NCBI RefSeq assembly: GCF_009650605.1
Contig: NZ_WAJT01000001.1
Span: 1,736,001 to 1,800,000 of the forward strand
Direction of reading: 5' to 3'
Length of the DNA: 64,000 nt
Source: Labrenzia sp. CE80
GTDB taxonomy: Bacteria > Pseudomonadota > Alphaproteobacteria > Rhizobiales > Stappiaceae
Position 1 is the stretch's first letter. Each line of letters opens with the position of its first letter. The translations under genes and the position numbers were made by a program. Of the stretch, positions 49,865 through 59,183 are shown one piece after another. The notes under the pieces were generated by a model. It worked only from the letters and a program-made list of their open reading frames with translations, searched no databases and had not been told where the DNA came from.

Positions 49865-51406
49865 GTGGCTGAACAGCATAACCGCAGATATACCGATCGA
49901 GACGATGGGCAGTCGCGGCAACGTATTTCCAGGCTGGCGTTCCTTCTGGCCGGCCTACTGATCGCGGTAACGTCGATCTCCTTACTCTTTGTGGGATACA
50001 TCGCGACGCAGGCGTCCGATGAGCAGGCGATCCGCAACGAGCGCCGACTTTTTCAAACGACCCTTGCTGATCGAGAGCGGCTGATCGTGCGGGAAATGGC
50101 CGCGATCGCCCGCTGGGACATGTCGGTTGAGAAAATTGTCCTCGATTTCGACTATGAGTTCGTCCGAGAGTACGTCGGAAGCCTTTGGCTGAATCATGGG
50201 CACAACCGCAGTCTTGTGGTATCGGGCGAAGGACTAATTCTTGCTGAGACCTTCCGAGATTACACTCACATCAGCAACCGACCGCTGAGCGAAACGCCTG
50301 CACTCATGAATTTGCTGGAGCAAGCGCGGGCTCTTTACACCCAGAACCGGGTCCGTGTACCCGGCGGCTACAGCTACCGCTCCATCCAGTCGTTAGCTCC
50401 ATCCGAATTTGCGGCCATCTCCTTCGTCGAGATTGACGGAAAAATCGCACTTGCCGCGGCCATGCCGATCATTCCTGACCATGAGACAGTTGGCCTTCCC
50501 GATGGCGAACCGACGATCCTCATTTCGGCAAAGTTTGTCGACGAGCCGTTCTTGCTGGATCTCAATGCTCAGCTTTCCTTCCAGGAAATGGCCTTTTCCC
50601 GAACGGTAATCGAGATTCAGGATGGCCCCGGGCACCTCGTGAACAACATCAAGGGCGAAAGCCTTGGTGCATTTGTCTGGGTCAGCGAAACGCGTGGCGA
50701 CACCATCTGGCCGACAGTCGTTCCAGTGATCCTGCTGCTTTCACTCGCACTCGCCGCGCTCGCCTTTGGCATTGCCTGGCGTATTGGCAAGCTGACGACA
50801 TCTCTTCAGGCCAGTGAAAGGCAAAATCGCTATCTCGCCTTGCACGACACACTTTCAGGCCTCGCCAACCGCCTGCAGTTCAATCGGGTTTTGGCTTCTT
50901 CAGTCAAAAACTTGCCCGCGAAACCATTTGCCGTCATTCACTGCGATCTCGACAAGTTCAAGGCCGTAAACGACACGCACGGTCATGCGGCAGGCGACGA
51001 GGTCATCAAGACCGTCGCCAAGCGCATGAAGGAAGTCGTTGGTCGCGGCGGATTGGTGTCGCGCCTAGGCGGCGACGAGTTCGTCATCCTTATGCGGACG
51101 ATCACCGATCGCAAAGGGTTGAGGGAGCTTTCAAACCAACTGATTGCCTCGATCGCCCAACCGATAGAGTTCGCAGAAGGTGCCGCAGCAGAGGTCGGAT
51201 TGAGTGTTGGCATCTCGTTGGCGCCTGATCAGGGAAGTGATGGCGAAGCGCTGGTCGCCGCAGCGGACGCTGCGCTCTATTATTCCAAGCAGCACGGCCG
51301 CGGCCGGATGGTCTTTTCAAGCGACCTGCCAGCGCTCGAAAAGTCCGAGCAGGATGAAAGCAGCCCGGAACCGGCCATCGCTGCCGGCACAGCAAGCTCT
51401 ATCTAA
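49865..51406 (+). CDS. Membrane diguanylate cyclase with CHASE4-type sensor
   Basis: A 513-residue protein: helix 1 (residues ~25-50), a periplasmic CHASE4-like sensor (~55-290), helix 2 (~300-320), then a GGDEF domain (~340-490) with an intact active site GGDEF in LVSRLGGDEFVIL. The inhibitory-site RxxD five residues before it is absent, so product inhibition is not expected. The start codon is GTG. A low-complexity C-terminal tail follows. No EAL domain. Confidence 0.92.
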   Translation: MAEQHNRRYTDRDDGQSRQRISRLAFLLAGLLIAVTSISLLFVGYIATQASDEQAIRNERRLFQTTLADRERLIVREMAAIARWDMSVEKIVLDFDYEFVREYVGSLWLNHGHNRSLVVSGEGLILAETFRDYTHISNRPLSETPALMNLLEQARALYTQNRVRVPGGYSYRSIQSLAPSEFAAISFVEIDGKIALAAAMPIIPDHETVGLPDGEPTILISAKFVDEPFLLDLNAQLSFQEMAFSRTVIEIQDGPGHLVNNIKGESLGAFVWVSETRGDTIWPTVVPVILLLSLALAALAFGIAWRIGKLTTSLQASERQNRYLALHDTLSGLANRLQFNRVLASSVKNLPAKPFAVIHCDLDKFKAVNDTHGHAAGDEVIKTVAKRMKEVVGRGGLVSRLGGDEFVILMRTITDRKGLRELSNQLIASIAQPIEFAEGAAAEVGLSVGISLAPDQGSDGEALVAAADAALYYSKQHGRGRMVFSSDLPALEKSEQDESSPEPAIAAGTASSI

Positions 51407-51413
51407 AAGCAAA

Positions 51414-51446
51414 AAAGCCAGGGGACGAGATCGTCCCCTGGCTTTT
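51414..51446. terminator. Bidirectional intrinsic terminator
   Basis: 14-bp perfect stem AAAGCCAGGGGACG / CGTCCCCTGGCTTT with loop AGAT, with A-run before and T-run after; it separates the convergent diguanylate cyclase and gor genes and fits both. Confidence 0.9.
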
Positions 51447-51480
51447 CGATCTTCGAAAACGACGTCGAATTGGGCCGCGC

Positions 51481-52857
51481 CTAGCCGCGAATGCGCTCTG
51501 TCGGCTCGCGCATAGTGACAAGCTCCTCAGCAGCTGTCGGGTGAACTGCAATCGTGCGATCGAAGTCGGCTTTGGTGGCGCCCATCTCGAGCGTGATGCC
51601 CAGAACCTGCGCAAGTTCGCCTGCATCCGGCCCCATGATGTGGACACCCAGAACCTTGTCCGTATCCGCATCGACGATGATCTTCATCAGCATCTTTTCG
51701 TCCCGGCCAGACAGCGTGTGCTTCATTGGACGGAAGGTGGACTTATAGATGTCGACGTTCGACGTGACCTTCAGCGCTTCTTCCTGAGTCAAGCCGACTG
51801 TGCCGAGCTCGGGCTGGGAGAAAACCGCCGTCGCGATCAAGCTGTGATTCACCGTCCAGGGCTTGTTGCCGAAAATCGTGTCCGCGAAGGCATGCCCTTC
51901 GCGGATGGCGACGGGTGTCAGATTTGCGCGATTGGTCACGTCGCCGACAGCATAGACCGAAGGAACAGATGACCTGGAGGCTGCATCCACCTTGATCGCG
52001 CCAATGGCATCCATCTCAACGCCAGCCTGCTCCAGACCAAGCCCCACCGTATGTGGCTTGCGCCCGATCGCGTGCATAATCTGGTCTGCTTCCAGCGTTG
52101 CCCCCTTTCGGGTCTTGCCCGAAAGCGTACCGTCCGCCTTTTTCGCGATTTCCGTGAAGGTATCGCCAAGAACGACGCGGATACCTTTTTTCTCCATCTC
52201 GCCGCGGACAGCCGTACGCAAATCCATATCGAAGCCGCGCAAGATCTCATCGCCGCGGTACATCAAGGTGGTATCAACACCAAGACCGTTGAAGATCCCG
52301 GCAAATTCGACCGCAATATAACCGCCGCCGACGACCACAACCTTTTGCGGCAAGTCAGCCAGGTTGAATGCCTCGTTCGAAGTGATTACATGTTCGCCGC
52401 CAACAAGATCGTCATCGACATTCGGCGAGGCACCAACCGCAATCAGGATATATTTCGCGGTAAAGGTCTGACCGGTCGCCAGCAGGCGAACAGTATTTGG
52501 CCCTTCCAGAACTGCCCGGCTGTCATGAGGCTCGACGTTCGTCCGCTCCAGATTCCGCCGGTAAATGCCCTCGAGCCGGGTAATCTCCTGGTCCTTCGCC
52601 GCAACAAGCTTTTCCCACGAGAACTGGCGTTCACCGACACTCCAACCGAAGCCTTCAGCGTCTTCGAACTCTTCCGAGAACTTGGAGGCATACACAAAGA
52701 GCTTTTTCGGAACACAGCCGCGAATGACACAGGTTCCGCCATATCGAAACTCTTCTGCAATGCCGACCTTCGCGCCATGAGTGGCTGCGATCCGGGCTGC
52801 ACGCACGCCGCCCGAGCCGCCGCCAATGACAAAGAGATCATAATCAAAGTCGCTCAT
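51481..52857 (-). CDS. gor: Glutathione-disulfide reductase
   Basis: A 458-residue FAD-dependent NADPH enzyme reducing GSSG. FAD motif VIGGGSGGVRAARIAA, redox disulfide GGTCVIRGCVPKK, NADPH motif VVVVGGGYIAVEFAGIF followed by basic residues, and C-terminal catalytic HPTAAEE. GAGGA lies before the ATG. It follows the DUF2059 and rpiA genes on the same strand, an arrangement commonly found in Hyphomicrobiales, but a terminator precedes it, so it may have its own promoter. Confidence 0.95.
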   Translation of the reverse strand: MSDFDYDLFVIGGGSGGVRAARIAATHGAKVGIAEEFRYGGTCVIRGCVPKKLFVYASKFSEEFEDAEGFGWSVGERQFSWEKLVAAKDQEITRLEGIYRRNLERTNVEPHDSRAVLEGPNTVRLLATGQTFTAKYILIAVGASPNVDDDLVGGEHVITSNEAFNLADLPQKVVVVGGGYIAVEFAGIFNGLGVDTTLMYRGDEILRGFDMDLRTAVRGEMEKKGIRVVLGDTFTEIAKKADGTLSGKTRKGATLEADQIMHAIGRKPHTVGLGLEQAGVEMDAIGAIKVDAASRSSVPSVYAVGDVTNRANLTPVAIREGHAFADTIFGNKPWTVNHSLIATAVFSQPELGTVGLTQEEALKVTSNVDIYKSTFRPMKHTLSGRDEKMLMKIIVDADTDKVLGVHIMGPDAGELAQVLGITLEMGATKADFDRTIAVHPTAAEELVTMREPTERIRG

Positions 52858-52945
52858 GGGATCCTCATTGTTTGGTTTGGCCGCTCGTCGGCCCGTGCCG
52901 CATCAACTTGAAAGATGAGCGGATATCGGCGTTGATCTTTCAAAA

Positions 52946-52971
52946 AACAAGGCCGCAGAAGCGGCCTTGTT
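52946..52971 (-). terminator. Intrinsic terminator after the DUF2059 gene
   Basis: 11-bp stem AACAAGGCCGC / GCGGCCTTGTT, loop AGAA; on the minus strand followed by TTTT. It lies between the DUF2059 and gor genes. Confidence 0.85.
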
Positions 52972-53003
52972 GCAATTCGGCGTCACGAAGCGGTGAATAA
53001 AGA

Positions 53004-53513
53004 TTACTCCGCGGCGCGCTTGTCGAGCTCTTCACGAACCAAGGTGACCATCTCGGTCGAAATCTTGTCCTGCCACTGGCGCGCAGCACCAATCGCCAGC
53101 GCAGTGATGGTCGGGCCATTTTCAGCGAGCTTCGCGCCAAGCGGTGAGCGGTAAAACTCGGCAAGCTGATTTAGCTCTTCTTCGGAGAAACGGCGCGCCC
53201 AGACTTCATAGACCATGTTGTTCAATTCGCTGCGACGCGGCGCGAGCTTCAGCGCCACCTCCGTCGAAACGTCGACCACTTCCTGGGTGCGGGACGGATC
53301 GGACTGGATGAACAAGGTGCGCGTCTGCTCAGCTAGAAGCGGCAGAATGTCATCGAACGAGCCCAGAGCCTTGGTTTCCTTGACAACCTGACGAGCCGCT
53401 TCAATGTGGCTCTCGCTGAACTCCTGCGCTTGAGCGCTCAGCGGAAGAAAACCGGCGACGAAAAGCGCTGCGCCGACAAAGGGACCAGCGGACAGCAGGG
53501 ACTTAAGTTTCAT
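53004..53513 (-). CDS. DUF2059 periplasmic protein
   Basis: A 169-residue protein with a signal peptide (AGFLPLSAQAQ). The DUF2059 core, RRFSEEELNQLAEFYRSPLGAKLAENGPTI, is complete. These helical periplasmic proteins are common in alphaproteobacteria and lack a known function. GGAG lies 7 bases before the ATG. It sits 57 bases after the rpiA stop, probably co-transcribed with it. Confidence 0.9.
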   Translation of the reverse strand: MKLKSLLSAGPFVGAALFVAGFLPLSAQAQEFSESHIEAARQVVKETKALGSFDDILPLLAEQTRTLFIQSDPSRTQEVVDVSTEVALKLAPRRSELNNMVYEVWARRFSEEELNQLAEFYRSPLGAKLAENGPTITALAIGAARQWQDKISTEMVTLVREELDKRAAE

Positions 53514-53570
53514 AGTCGAACTCCATCACGGACAGGTCGTTGTACGCCACCTGTCGTCAAATTCCAAAAA

Positions 53571-54281
53571 TCAATTTTCGGCGTCTTGCGCTGTGGCTTC
53601 CACAACGCGCACGCCGTCAGCTCCAGCCACATAGGCCTTGTCCGCAAGACCGATGAAAAGGCCATGCTCGACAACACCGGGAATGGCCGTCAGGTCCTCT
53701 GCAAGGCATGCGGGATGTTCTATGCGCCCGAGCGAAGCGTCGATGATGTAGTGCCCACCATCTGTGACAAAAGGATGATCCTTGCCGCCACGCAAATTCA
53801 GGTCGCCAGAAACACCGTTCGCCGCTAGAGCAGCATTGATCGCATTCAATGTCGCGCCCAAGCCGAACGGCACCACTTCAATCGGCAAAGCAAACGCGCC
53901 AAGCACATCCACCACTTTGCTCGCGTCTGCGATCACGATCATTCGATTGGAAGCTGCAGCGACAATCTTCTCTCGCAACAGTGCGCCGCCACCCCCCTTG
54001 ATGAGAACGAGCGATTGATCCAACTCATCCGCGCCATCGACCGTAAGATCGAGTTGAGGCTCCGCCTCAAGTGTAGTCAGTTGTATTCCTTCGGATTGAG
54101 CCAGTTCGCGCGTGCGCTCAGAAGTCGGAACGCCAATAACATCAAGGCCATCTCGAACACGCGCGCCCAGGGCTTTGACAAAATGCTCAGCCGTGGAGCC
54201 GGTTCCGATCCCGAGCTTCATGCCGGGCGCCACATCCTCTACAGCACGCTCGGCGGCAAGGCGCTTCCACTCATCACTCAT
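53571..54281 (-). CDS. rpiA: Ribose-5-phosphate isomerase A
   Basis: A 236-residue aldose-ketose isomerase of the pentose phosphate pathway. The signatures GIGTGSTAEHFVKALG, DGADELDQSLVLIKGGGGALLREKIVA (catalytic Asp/Lys) and GVVEHGLFIGLADKAYV are all present. The ATG at 54281 is preferred; another four codons earlier is in frame. In relatives gph lies directly upstream; here gph is 2.1 kb away on the other strand, with a chemoreceptor gene between. Confidence 0.95.
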   Translation of the reverse strand: MSDEWKRLAAERAVEDVAPGMKLGIGTGSTAEHFVKALGARVRDGLDVIGVPTSERTRELAQSEGIQLTTLEAEPQLDLTVDGADELDQSLVLIKGGGGALLREKIVAAASNRMIVIADASKVVDVLGAFALPIEVVPFGLGATLNAINAALAANGVSGDLNLRGGKDHPFVTDGGHYIIDASLGRIEHPACLAEDLTAIPGVVEHGLFIGLADKAYVAGADGVRVVEATAQDAEN

Positions 54282-54388
54282 TCTGCTCGTCATCCCTCAT
54301 CCGCAGCAGATTTTCGCGAAGCAAAATTTTCGATTTGCGAGAGACCAAGTGCAAGCCCTGCAAATTTGCTCCGCGCGATCATCTGAGC

Positions 54389-54444
54389 GGCGTGATTAGC
54401 ACGCCTTTGATGAGCGGCAAAGGGCAAAGCACCCGTTTGCCGCT
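54389..54444. other. Two adjacent stem-loops in the rpiA-chemoreceptor gap
   Basis: GGCGTG-ATTAG-CACGCC (54389-54405), followed by AGCGGCAAA (54413-54421) paired with TTTGCCGCT (54436-54444) with an inner GGG/CCC. They stand in a divergent intergenic region, so they are not ordinary terminators; a structured 5' UTR or small RNA is possible. Confidence 0.4.
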
Positions 54445-54541
54445 GAGAAGATGAAAACACGCCGTTAACAAATTAACCATAAGTTTCAAATTACATTTTC
54501 TAAACTACTTAAAACTTCCGTTGGTGGAGGATTCGCAAGGA

Positions 54542-56293
54542 ATGAAACTTCTTAAGCTAAAGCGACAATCAATGGAAGTTCCTGCGTCGATACAGTCACA
54601 CCCGCCAGTTCTTGAAAATGAACAAGAATCCACCGATACGAGCGAAATGATGGCTTTCGCGCTCGATTCCATCGAAGATGATCTTCAGGTAGCTGCCAAA
54701 GACGTCAGTAAGGACGCTTCGGCGGTTCAGGAGAAGATCGCCGAGCAGATCCAGCTTCTTAGTCACATTCAAGCCGAAAGCGGCGGCCTTCGAGAACAAA
54801 GCGCGGAGGCAGCCTCCAACGCGACTGCACTTGCTGATTCCATTACCGAGCTCGCAACATCCAGCAACGAGATCGGCAAGCAGGTTGTTCTTTCGAACCA
54901 GCTGGCGGTACAGGCTCGCGACGTCGCGGATGAGGCCAACGCCGGTGTGCTCGACCTGAAGACTGCAATCGAAGACATCGCCAACGTCGTAAAGCTGATT
55001 TCCGATGTCGCCAAACAAACCAATCTGCTTGCGTTGAACGCCACGATTGAGGCTGCTCGTGCCGGAGAAGCCGGCAAGGGCTTCGCTGTCGTGGCCAATG
55101 AGGTAAAATCCCTCTCCGTTGAAACGCAAAATGCCACCGATGAGATCGTCGCCAACATCGATCGGCTGCAGGTTTCTGCCGAAACCAGTATAGGCTCGGT
55201 CAACCGCATCATTGACGTGATTGGTCAAATCCGCCCAAGCTTTGCCGCAGTTGAGGAAGCCGTCCAGGAACAGATCGGCACGACGAGCCAGATTGGTGAA
55301 CGTGCGAGCGAAACCGCCACGTTCGTTCAGGATGTGACCGGCCGAGCCGATGCGATCGATGCCTCGACAAGCGATGCGCTCCTGGTCGCCAATGAAGCCA
55401 GTACGGCCAGTGCTGACATGGGTGTCTCCGCGCGCAACCTTGGCAACCGTTTCACGATGATGATACGTCAGAGCGCGGTTGGCGACCGGCGAAAATCGGA
55501 TCGTCTTCCGATCAAACTCAATGGCCATGTTGCCGCTGGCGGTCAGAAGATAGCGATCGAGACGATCGACATTTCGGAGGGCGGCCTCCTCTTCAAAGGC
55601 TTCCAGGAGGGCTCTCTGGCCAAGGGCCTGCAGATCAAGCTCTCTCTCGATGGTCTCGAAGATTGTGATGCCACAATTGTCCACATCTCCGAGAACGGCG
55701 CTCATTGCTCCTTTTCTTCGCAGAGCGAGGGCTTCACGGTGGCGCTCAGTCAGCTGATCGAGCGCATTCATGCAGACAACCGCGTTTTCGTGGAACGGGC
55801 ACAAGAGGGAGCTGACAAAATTGCTGCTGCCATGGAGCAACTTCTTTCCAGCCGCCGGCTGACGGTCGACTGCCTGTTCGACACAAAGTACCGGCCGATC
55901 GAAGGCACTGACCCGCAGCAATACAGCACGGGATGCATTACACAGCTTGAAGAAGTCATGCCTGCGATTCTAGAAGAAATCCTGTCCCTGGACCAGAGCA
56001 TGGCATTTTGCACGGCTGTCGACCGGAACGGATATCTGCCGGTTCACAACAAGGCCTATTCCCATCCTCAGCGTCCGGATGACCCTGTCTGGAACGCGGC
56101 CAATTGCAGAAACAAGCGCATTTTCGATGACCGTGCGGGGCTCAGCGCCGGACGTAATACCCGCCCCTTCCTGATCCAGAGCTACGCACGGGACATGGGC
56201 AATGGCAAGTTCGTCTGGATGCGCGAAGTCGACGCACCGATTATCGTGGACGGTCGGCACTGGGGGGGCTTTCGAACCGCCTACAAGCTCTAG
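54542..56293 (+). CDS. Soluble chemoreceptor with PilZ domain
   Basis: A 583-residue protein without a membrane helix. Residues ~40-310 are an MCP signalling coiled coil with the hairpin tip VAKQTNLLALNATIEAARAGEAGKGFAVVANEVK. Residues ~320-415 are a PilZ-like domain (DRRKSDRLPIKLNGHV...IDISEGGLLFKG), a potential cyclic-di-GMP site. The last ~150 residues form a sensor-like domain (RNKRIFDDRAGLSAGRNTRPFLIQSYARDMGNGKFVWMREV). It would link second-messenger levels to chemotaxis. GGAGG lies upstream of the ATG. Confidence 0.9.
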   Translation: MKLLKLKRQSMEVPASIQSHPPVLENEQESTDTSEMMAFALDSIEDDLQVAAKDVSKDASAVQEKIAEQIQLLSHIQAESGGLREQSAEAASNATALADSITELATSSNEIGKQVVLSNQLAVQARDVADEANAGVLDLKTAIEDIANVVKLISDVAKQTNLLALNATIEAARAGEAGKGFAVVANEVKSLSVETQNATDEIVANIDRLQVSAETSIGSVNRIIDVIGQIRPSFAAVEEAVQEQIGTTSQIGERASETATFVQDVTGRADAIDASTSDALLVANEASTASADMGVSARNLGNRFTMMIRQSAVGDRRKSDRLPIKLNGHVAAGGQKIAIETIDISEGGLLFKGFQEGSLAKGLQIKLSLDGLEDCDATIVHISENGAHCSFSSQSEGFTVALSQLIERIHADNRVFVERAQEGADKIAAAMEQLLSSRRLTVDCLFDTKYRPIEGTDPQQYSTGCITQLEEVMPAILEEILSLDQSMAFCTAVDRNGYLPVHNKAYSHPQRPDDPVWNAANCRNKRIFDDRAGLSAGRNTRPFLIQSYARDMGNGKFVWMREVDAPIIVDGRHWGGFRTAYKL

Positions 56294-56384
56294 GTGGGCG
56301 GATACCGCAGATCCCTTGCTGCGAAGGATTTGAAAGGCTAAGCAGCCAGGTCTCTGCTGCCTTCTACCCTCGAAAGGGCTTTCC

Positions 56385-57053
56385 ATGTCTGTTCTCGTGT
56401 TCGATCTCGACGGCACGCTTGTTTCTTCCATGTCAGACCTGACGGCAACGTTGAATGCTGTCCTCGTCGACAATGGTCATCGCGCTGTCGCGCCGGAGAG
56501 CGTGCGCGCGCAGGTCGGCCAAGGGGCAAAAGCGCTCCTGCAGAAAGGTCTCGAAGCAAACGGCGTCACGTGGTCCGACGAGGACATAACACCACTGTTC
56601 GGCCAGTTTCTGACCTATTACGAAGCGCATATAGCCGATCACACCCGTCCCTTCCCCGGGGCGATCGACGCGATGACACACCTGCGAGGCGCAGGCTGGA
56701 GGCTGGCGGTCTGCACAAACAAGATCGAACGGCTGACACACGCCCTTCTGGACGCACTCGATATGACCCGTCATTTCGACGCGATTGTTGCGCGCGATAC
56801 GTTTCCAAATGCGAAACCTCACGCGGAGCCGGTGCTGGGCGCCATTTCCCGCGCTGGCGGCTTGCGGGAACGATCAGTCATGATCGGTGACACGGCGACA
56901 GACATTGACGCCGCCCGCGCTGCGGGCATTCCGGTTGTCGCGGTCGACTTTGGCTACACGCAAGTGCCCGTCTCGGATCTGGGGCCGGATCGCATCATTT
57001 CCCACTTCAACGAGCTGCCACAAGCTATCCTGGACCTGCGGCTTTCATCTTGA
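56385..57053 (+). CDS. gph: Phosphoglycolate phosphatase (HAD family)
   Basis: A 222-residue HAD hydrolase: motif I VFDLDGTLVSS, motif II AVCTNK, motif III Lys in NAKPHAEPV, motif IV MIGDTATDIDAARAAGI. The length and alpha-helical cap fit Gph, which removes phosphoglycolate. AAAGGG lies 6 bases before the ATG. Close to rpiA as in many relatives, though on the opposite strand. Confidence 0.9.
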   Translation: MSVLVFDLDGTLVSSMSDLTATLNAVLVDNGHRAVAPESVRAQVGQGAKALLQKGLEANGVTWSDEDITPLFGQFLTYYEAHIADHTRPFPGAIDAMTHLRGAGWRLAVCTNKIERLTHALLDALDMTRHFDAIVARDTFPNAKPHAEPVLGAISRAGGLRERSVMIGDTATDIDAARAAGIPVVAVDFGYTQVPVSDLGPDRIISHFNELPQAILDLRLSS

Positions 57054-57297
57054 GTAAGGGTCCAACTCGGATCAAGAACTTCGTGGCCACGCCCGCTGAT
57101 TGACTGAGCTAGGCCGTGCTTTCGATGATGCGCACCAACGCAACTAGACTACGTTAGACAGTGAACACCGGCGTCTTTCCACGAAAAATCGCGCCAATAC
57201 CACGCCCTCACTGACCTTGCCTCCCCTTCCAGAAGCCCTGACTGCTAGACTTGCCCGAAGTGATTCTCGCGGGTGACAAGTAAGGACCGATAGAAAG

Positions 57298-59151
57298 ATG
57301 GCGCCAAAGACTGCAGCCAATCCGTTGATGGAAAAGATGCACAAGGCGCTCGCCTACCAGAAGCAGGGCGAGATCGAAAAGGCACAACGGCTATACAAGC
57401 AGGTCTTGAAAAAGGTGCCTAGCAATCCCGACGCCAATCATCTGCTTGGCGTATGTTATCGCCAGCTAGGCTTCCCGAAGCGCGCCTTGGAGTTCATCCA
57501 GAAGGCCATCAAACTTGCGGATGACCGCGCGCCGTTTTACGCCAATCTTGCCAGGACGATGTCAGACCTTCCGGGAACAACGCCGGAGTCCACGCTGGCG
57601 GTGACCCAAAAGGCGCTTTCGCTTGATCCCACCATCATCGAAGCGCAAAATCTGCAAGCGGTCGCTCTGAGCAAGCTGGAGCGTCTGGAGGAAGCCGAGG
57701 AAATTTTACAGCGGCTTATCGGCCGCCACCCGGAGCATCCCGATGCCTACCGGAATTATGGAATTCTCTTGCGAAACAACGGCGATTACGACAAGGCTGC
57801 GGTTTTCTTCTTCAAATGTACACAATTGGACCCTGCGAATCCCGAAAACTATATTCAACGCGCGAGGGCTAGGCATGAGGCAAATCAGCTCAAGGAGAAC
57901 GACGCAGAATTGAGAAAGGCCTTGGAGCTCTTTCCGGACAACGGTGATCTCCATCACGAGTTGGCTCGCAACTTGTTCAAGCAAAGCCGCACCTTCGAGG
58001 GCCTTCCACACGCAGAATTTGCGGTCAAACAAGACCCGACAAACCATCACAAGCTCGTTACGCTTGGAGTCCATCACAATTCACTGGGCACGCTGAGCCA
58101 GGCCATCGAAGCTTATAAGGCGGCCCAGGCAGTCGCGCCAGAGCCATTGCCTGTTGTCGATTGGAATCTCTCTCTGGCCTATCTCGGCATCGGCGAGCTT
58201 GCCTCAGGGTGGGATCTTCATCGCGCACGGTTTCTTGACACCAATACGAACACTCTTTGCCGAAAGTTCGACAAGCCTGAATGGAACGGGGAGTCTCTTT
58301 CGGGGAAGTCCATCATGCTTTGGCCAGATCAGGGTTTGGGCGATGCCCTTCGCGGTGGCACCATGATTCCCGACCTTCTAGAGACGGGCGCACACGTGAT
58401 CGTCGAGCTGGTCCCAAAAGCTCAAAAAGCCTTCGCTTACAGTTTCCCTGAAATTGAAGTCCGAACAGCTGCTTTTGACCAAGTTACGAAAATGGCAGAG
58501 CATCATGACTATCATTATCACTGCGCCTTAGCCGACTTGGGCAAGTTCTATCGCCGATCTCACGATGATTTTGCAAAAGCAAAATTTCCCGCCTTTTCTT
58601 TCGACGCAAAAACTGCCCGCGAGTACCTTCATCGCCTGAATGGCGATAAAGAAAAGCCAATTGTCGGGATTGGCTGGAGGTCAAAAAACCTCACAGAAAA
58701 CCGGGCAAGATACTACCTGTCTGCGCCTGAGATTTCGCCTATTCTAGAGTTTGACGATGTTATATACGTCAATTTGCAGTATCTCAGCATTGAGCGCGAA
58801 CGTGCCTATCTGGCCCAAAAATACAACTTTCGCCATTTAGATGACGTTGACCTATTTGACGACATTCACGCTGCAGCGGCTCTAACTGCCTGCTGTGACC
58901 TTGTGATATCGGCCAATACCAGCGTTGCGGATATTGCTGGATCCTATGGCATCCCATGTTGGCGCTTTGGTCCGCCGGAGGCAATCATCATGCTCGGAAA
59001 GAGCTATATTCCCTGGGATCCTCTTACAAAGCACGTTCCCATTTCTGAAGAAGAACCGGCGGTTGCCATCGTCCCACGCTTAAAAGACGCACTAAACACT
59101 TGGCTGGAGACTTTTTCACCGGATGAACGCAATGCGCGCCTTGGCCTATAG
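57298..59151 (+). CDS. TPR protein with C-terminal GT-B glycosyltransferase domain (FlmG-like)
   Basis: A 617-residue two-part protein. Residues ~10-300 are seven or more TPR units (EIEKAQRLYKQVLKKVPSNPDANHLLGVCYRQLG and similar). Residues ~335-600 look like a GT-B/GT9 sugar-nucleotide transferase: MLWPDQGLGDALRGG, VGIGWRSKNLTENRARYYL, ANTSVADIAGSYGIPCW. This order is that of Caulobacter FlmG, which uses its TPR part to bind flagellin and attaches pseudaminic acid. The nonulosonate genes downstream support the comparison. The acceptor is inferred; no flagellin gene is in the window. Confidence 0.82.
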   Translation: MAPKTAANPLMEKMHKALAYQKQGEIEKAQRLYKQVLKKVPSNPDANHLLGVCYRQLGFPKRALEFIQKAIKLADDRAPFYANLARTMSDLPGTTPESTLAVTQKALSLDPTIIEAQNLQAVALSKLERLEEAEEILQRLIGRHPEHPDAYRNYGILLRNNGDYDKAAVFFFKCTQLDPANPENYIQRARARHEANQLKENDAELRKALELFPDNGDLHHELARNLFKQSRTFEGLPHAEFAVKQDPTNHHKLVTLGVHHNSLGTLSQAIEAYKAAQAVAPEPLPVVDWNLSLAYLGIGELASGWDLHRARFLDTNTNTLCRKFDKPEWNGESLSGKSIMLWPDQGLGDALRGGTMIPDLLETGAHVIVELVPKAQKAFAYSFPEIEVRTAAFDQVTKMAEHHDYHYHCALADLGKFYRRSHDDFAKAKFPAFSFDAKTAREYLHRLNGDKEKPIVGIGWRSKNLTENRARYYLSAPEISPILEFDDVIYVNLQYLSIERERAYLAQKYNFRHLDDVDLFDDIHAAAALTACCDLVISANTSVADIAGSYGIPCWRFGPPEAIIMLGKSYIPWDPLTKHVPISEEEPAVAIVPRLKDALNTWLETFSPDERNARLGL

Positions 59152-59183
59152 GTAAATTGAACCGACAGGACGGACCTAGTCGA

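Noticed and set aside
54596..55921. 441-codon open frame antisense to the chemoreceptor gene
   Set aside because: The sense strand encodes a complete MCP-PilZ protein; the antisense product matches nothing and has no ribosome site.
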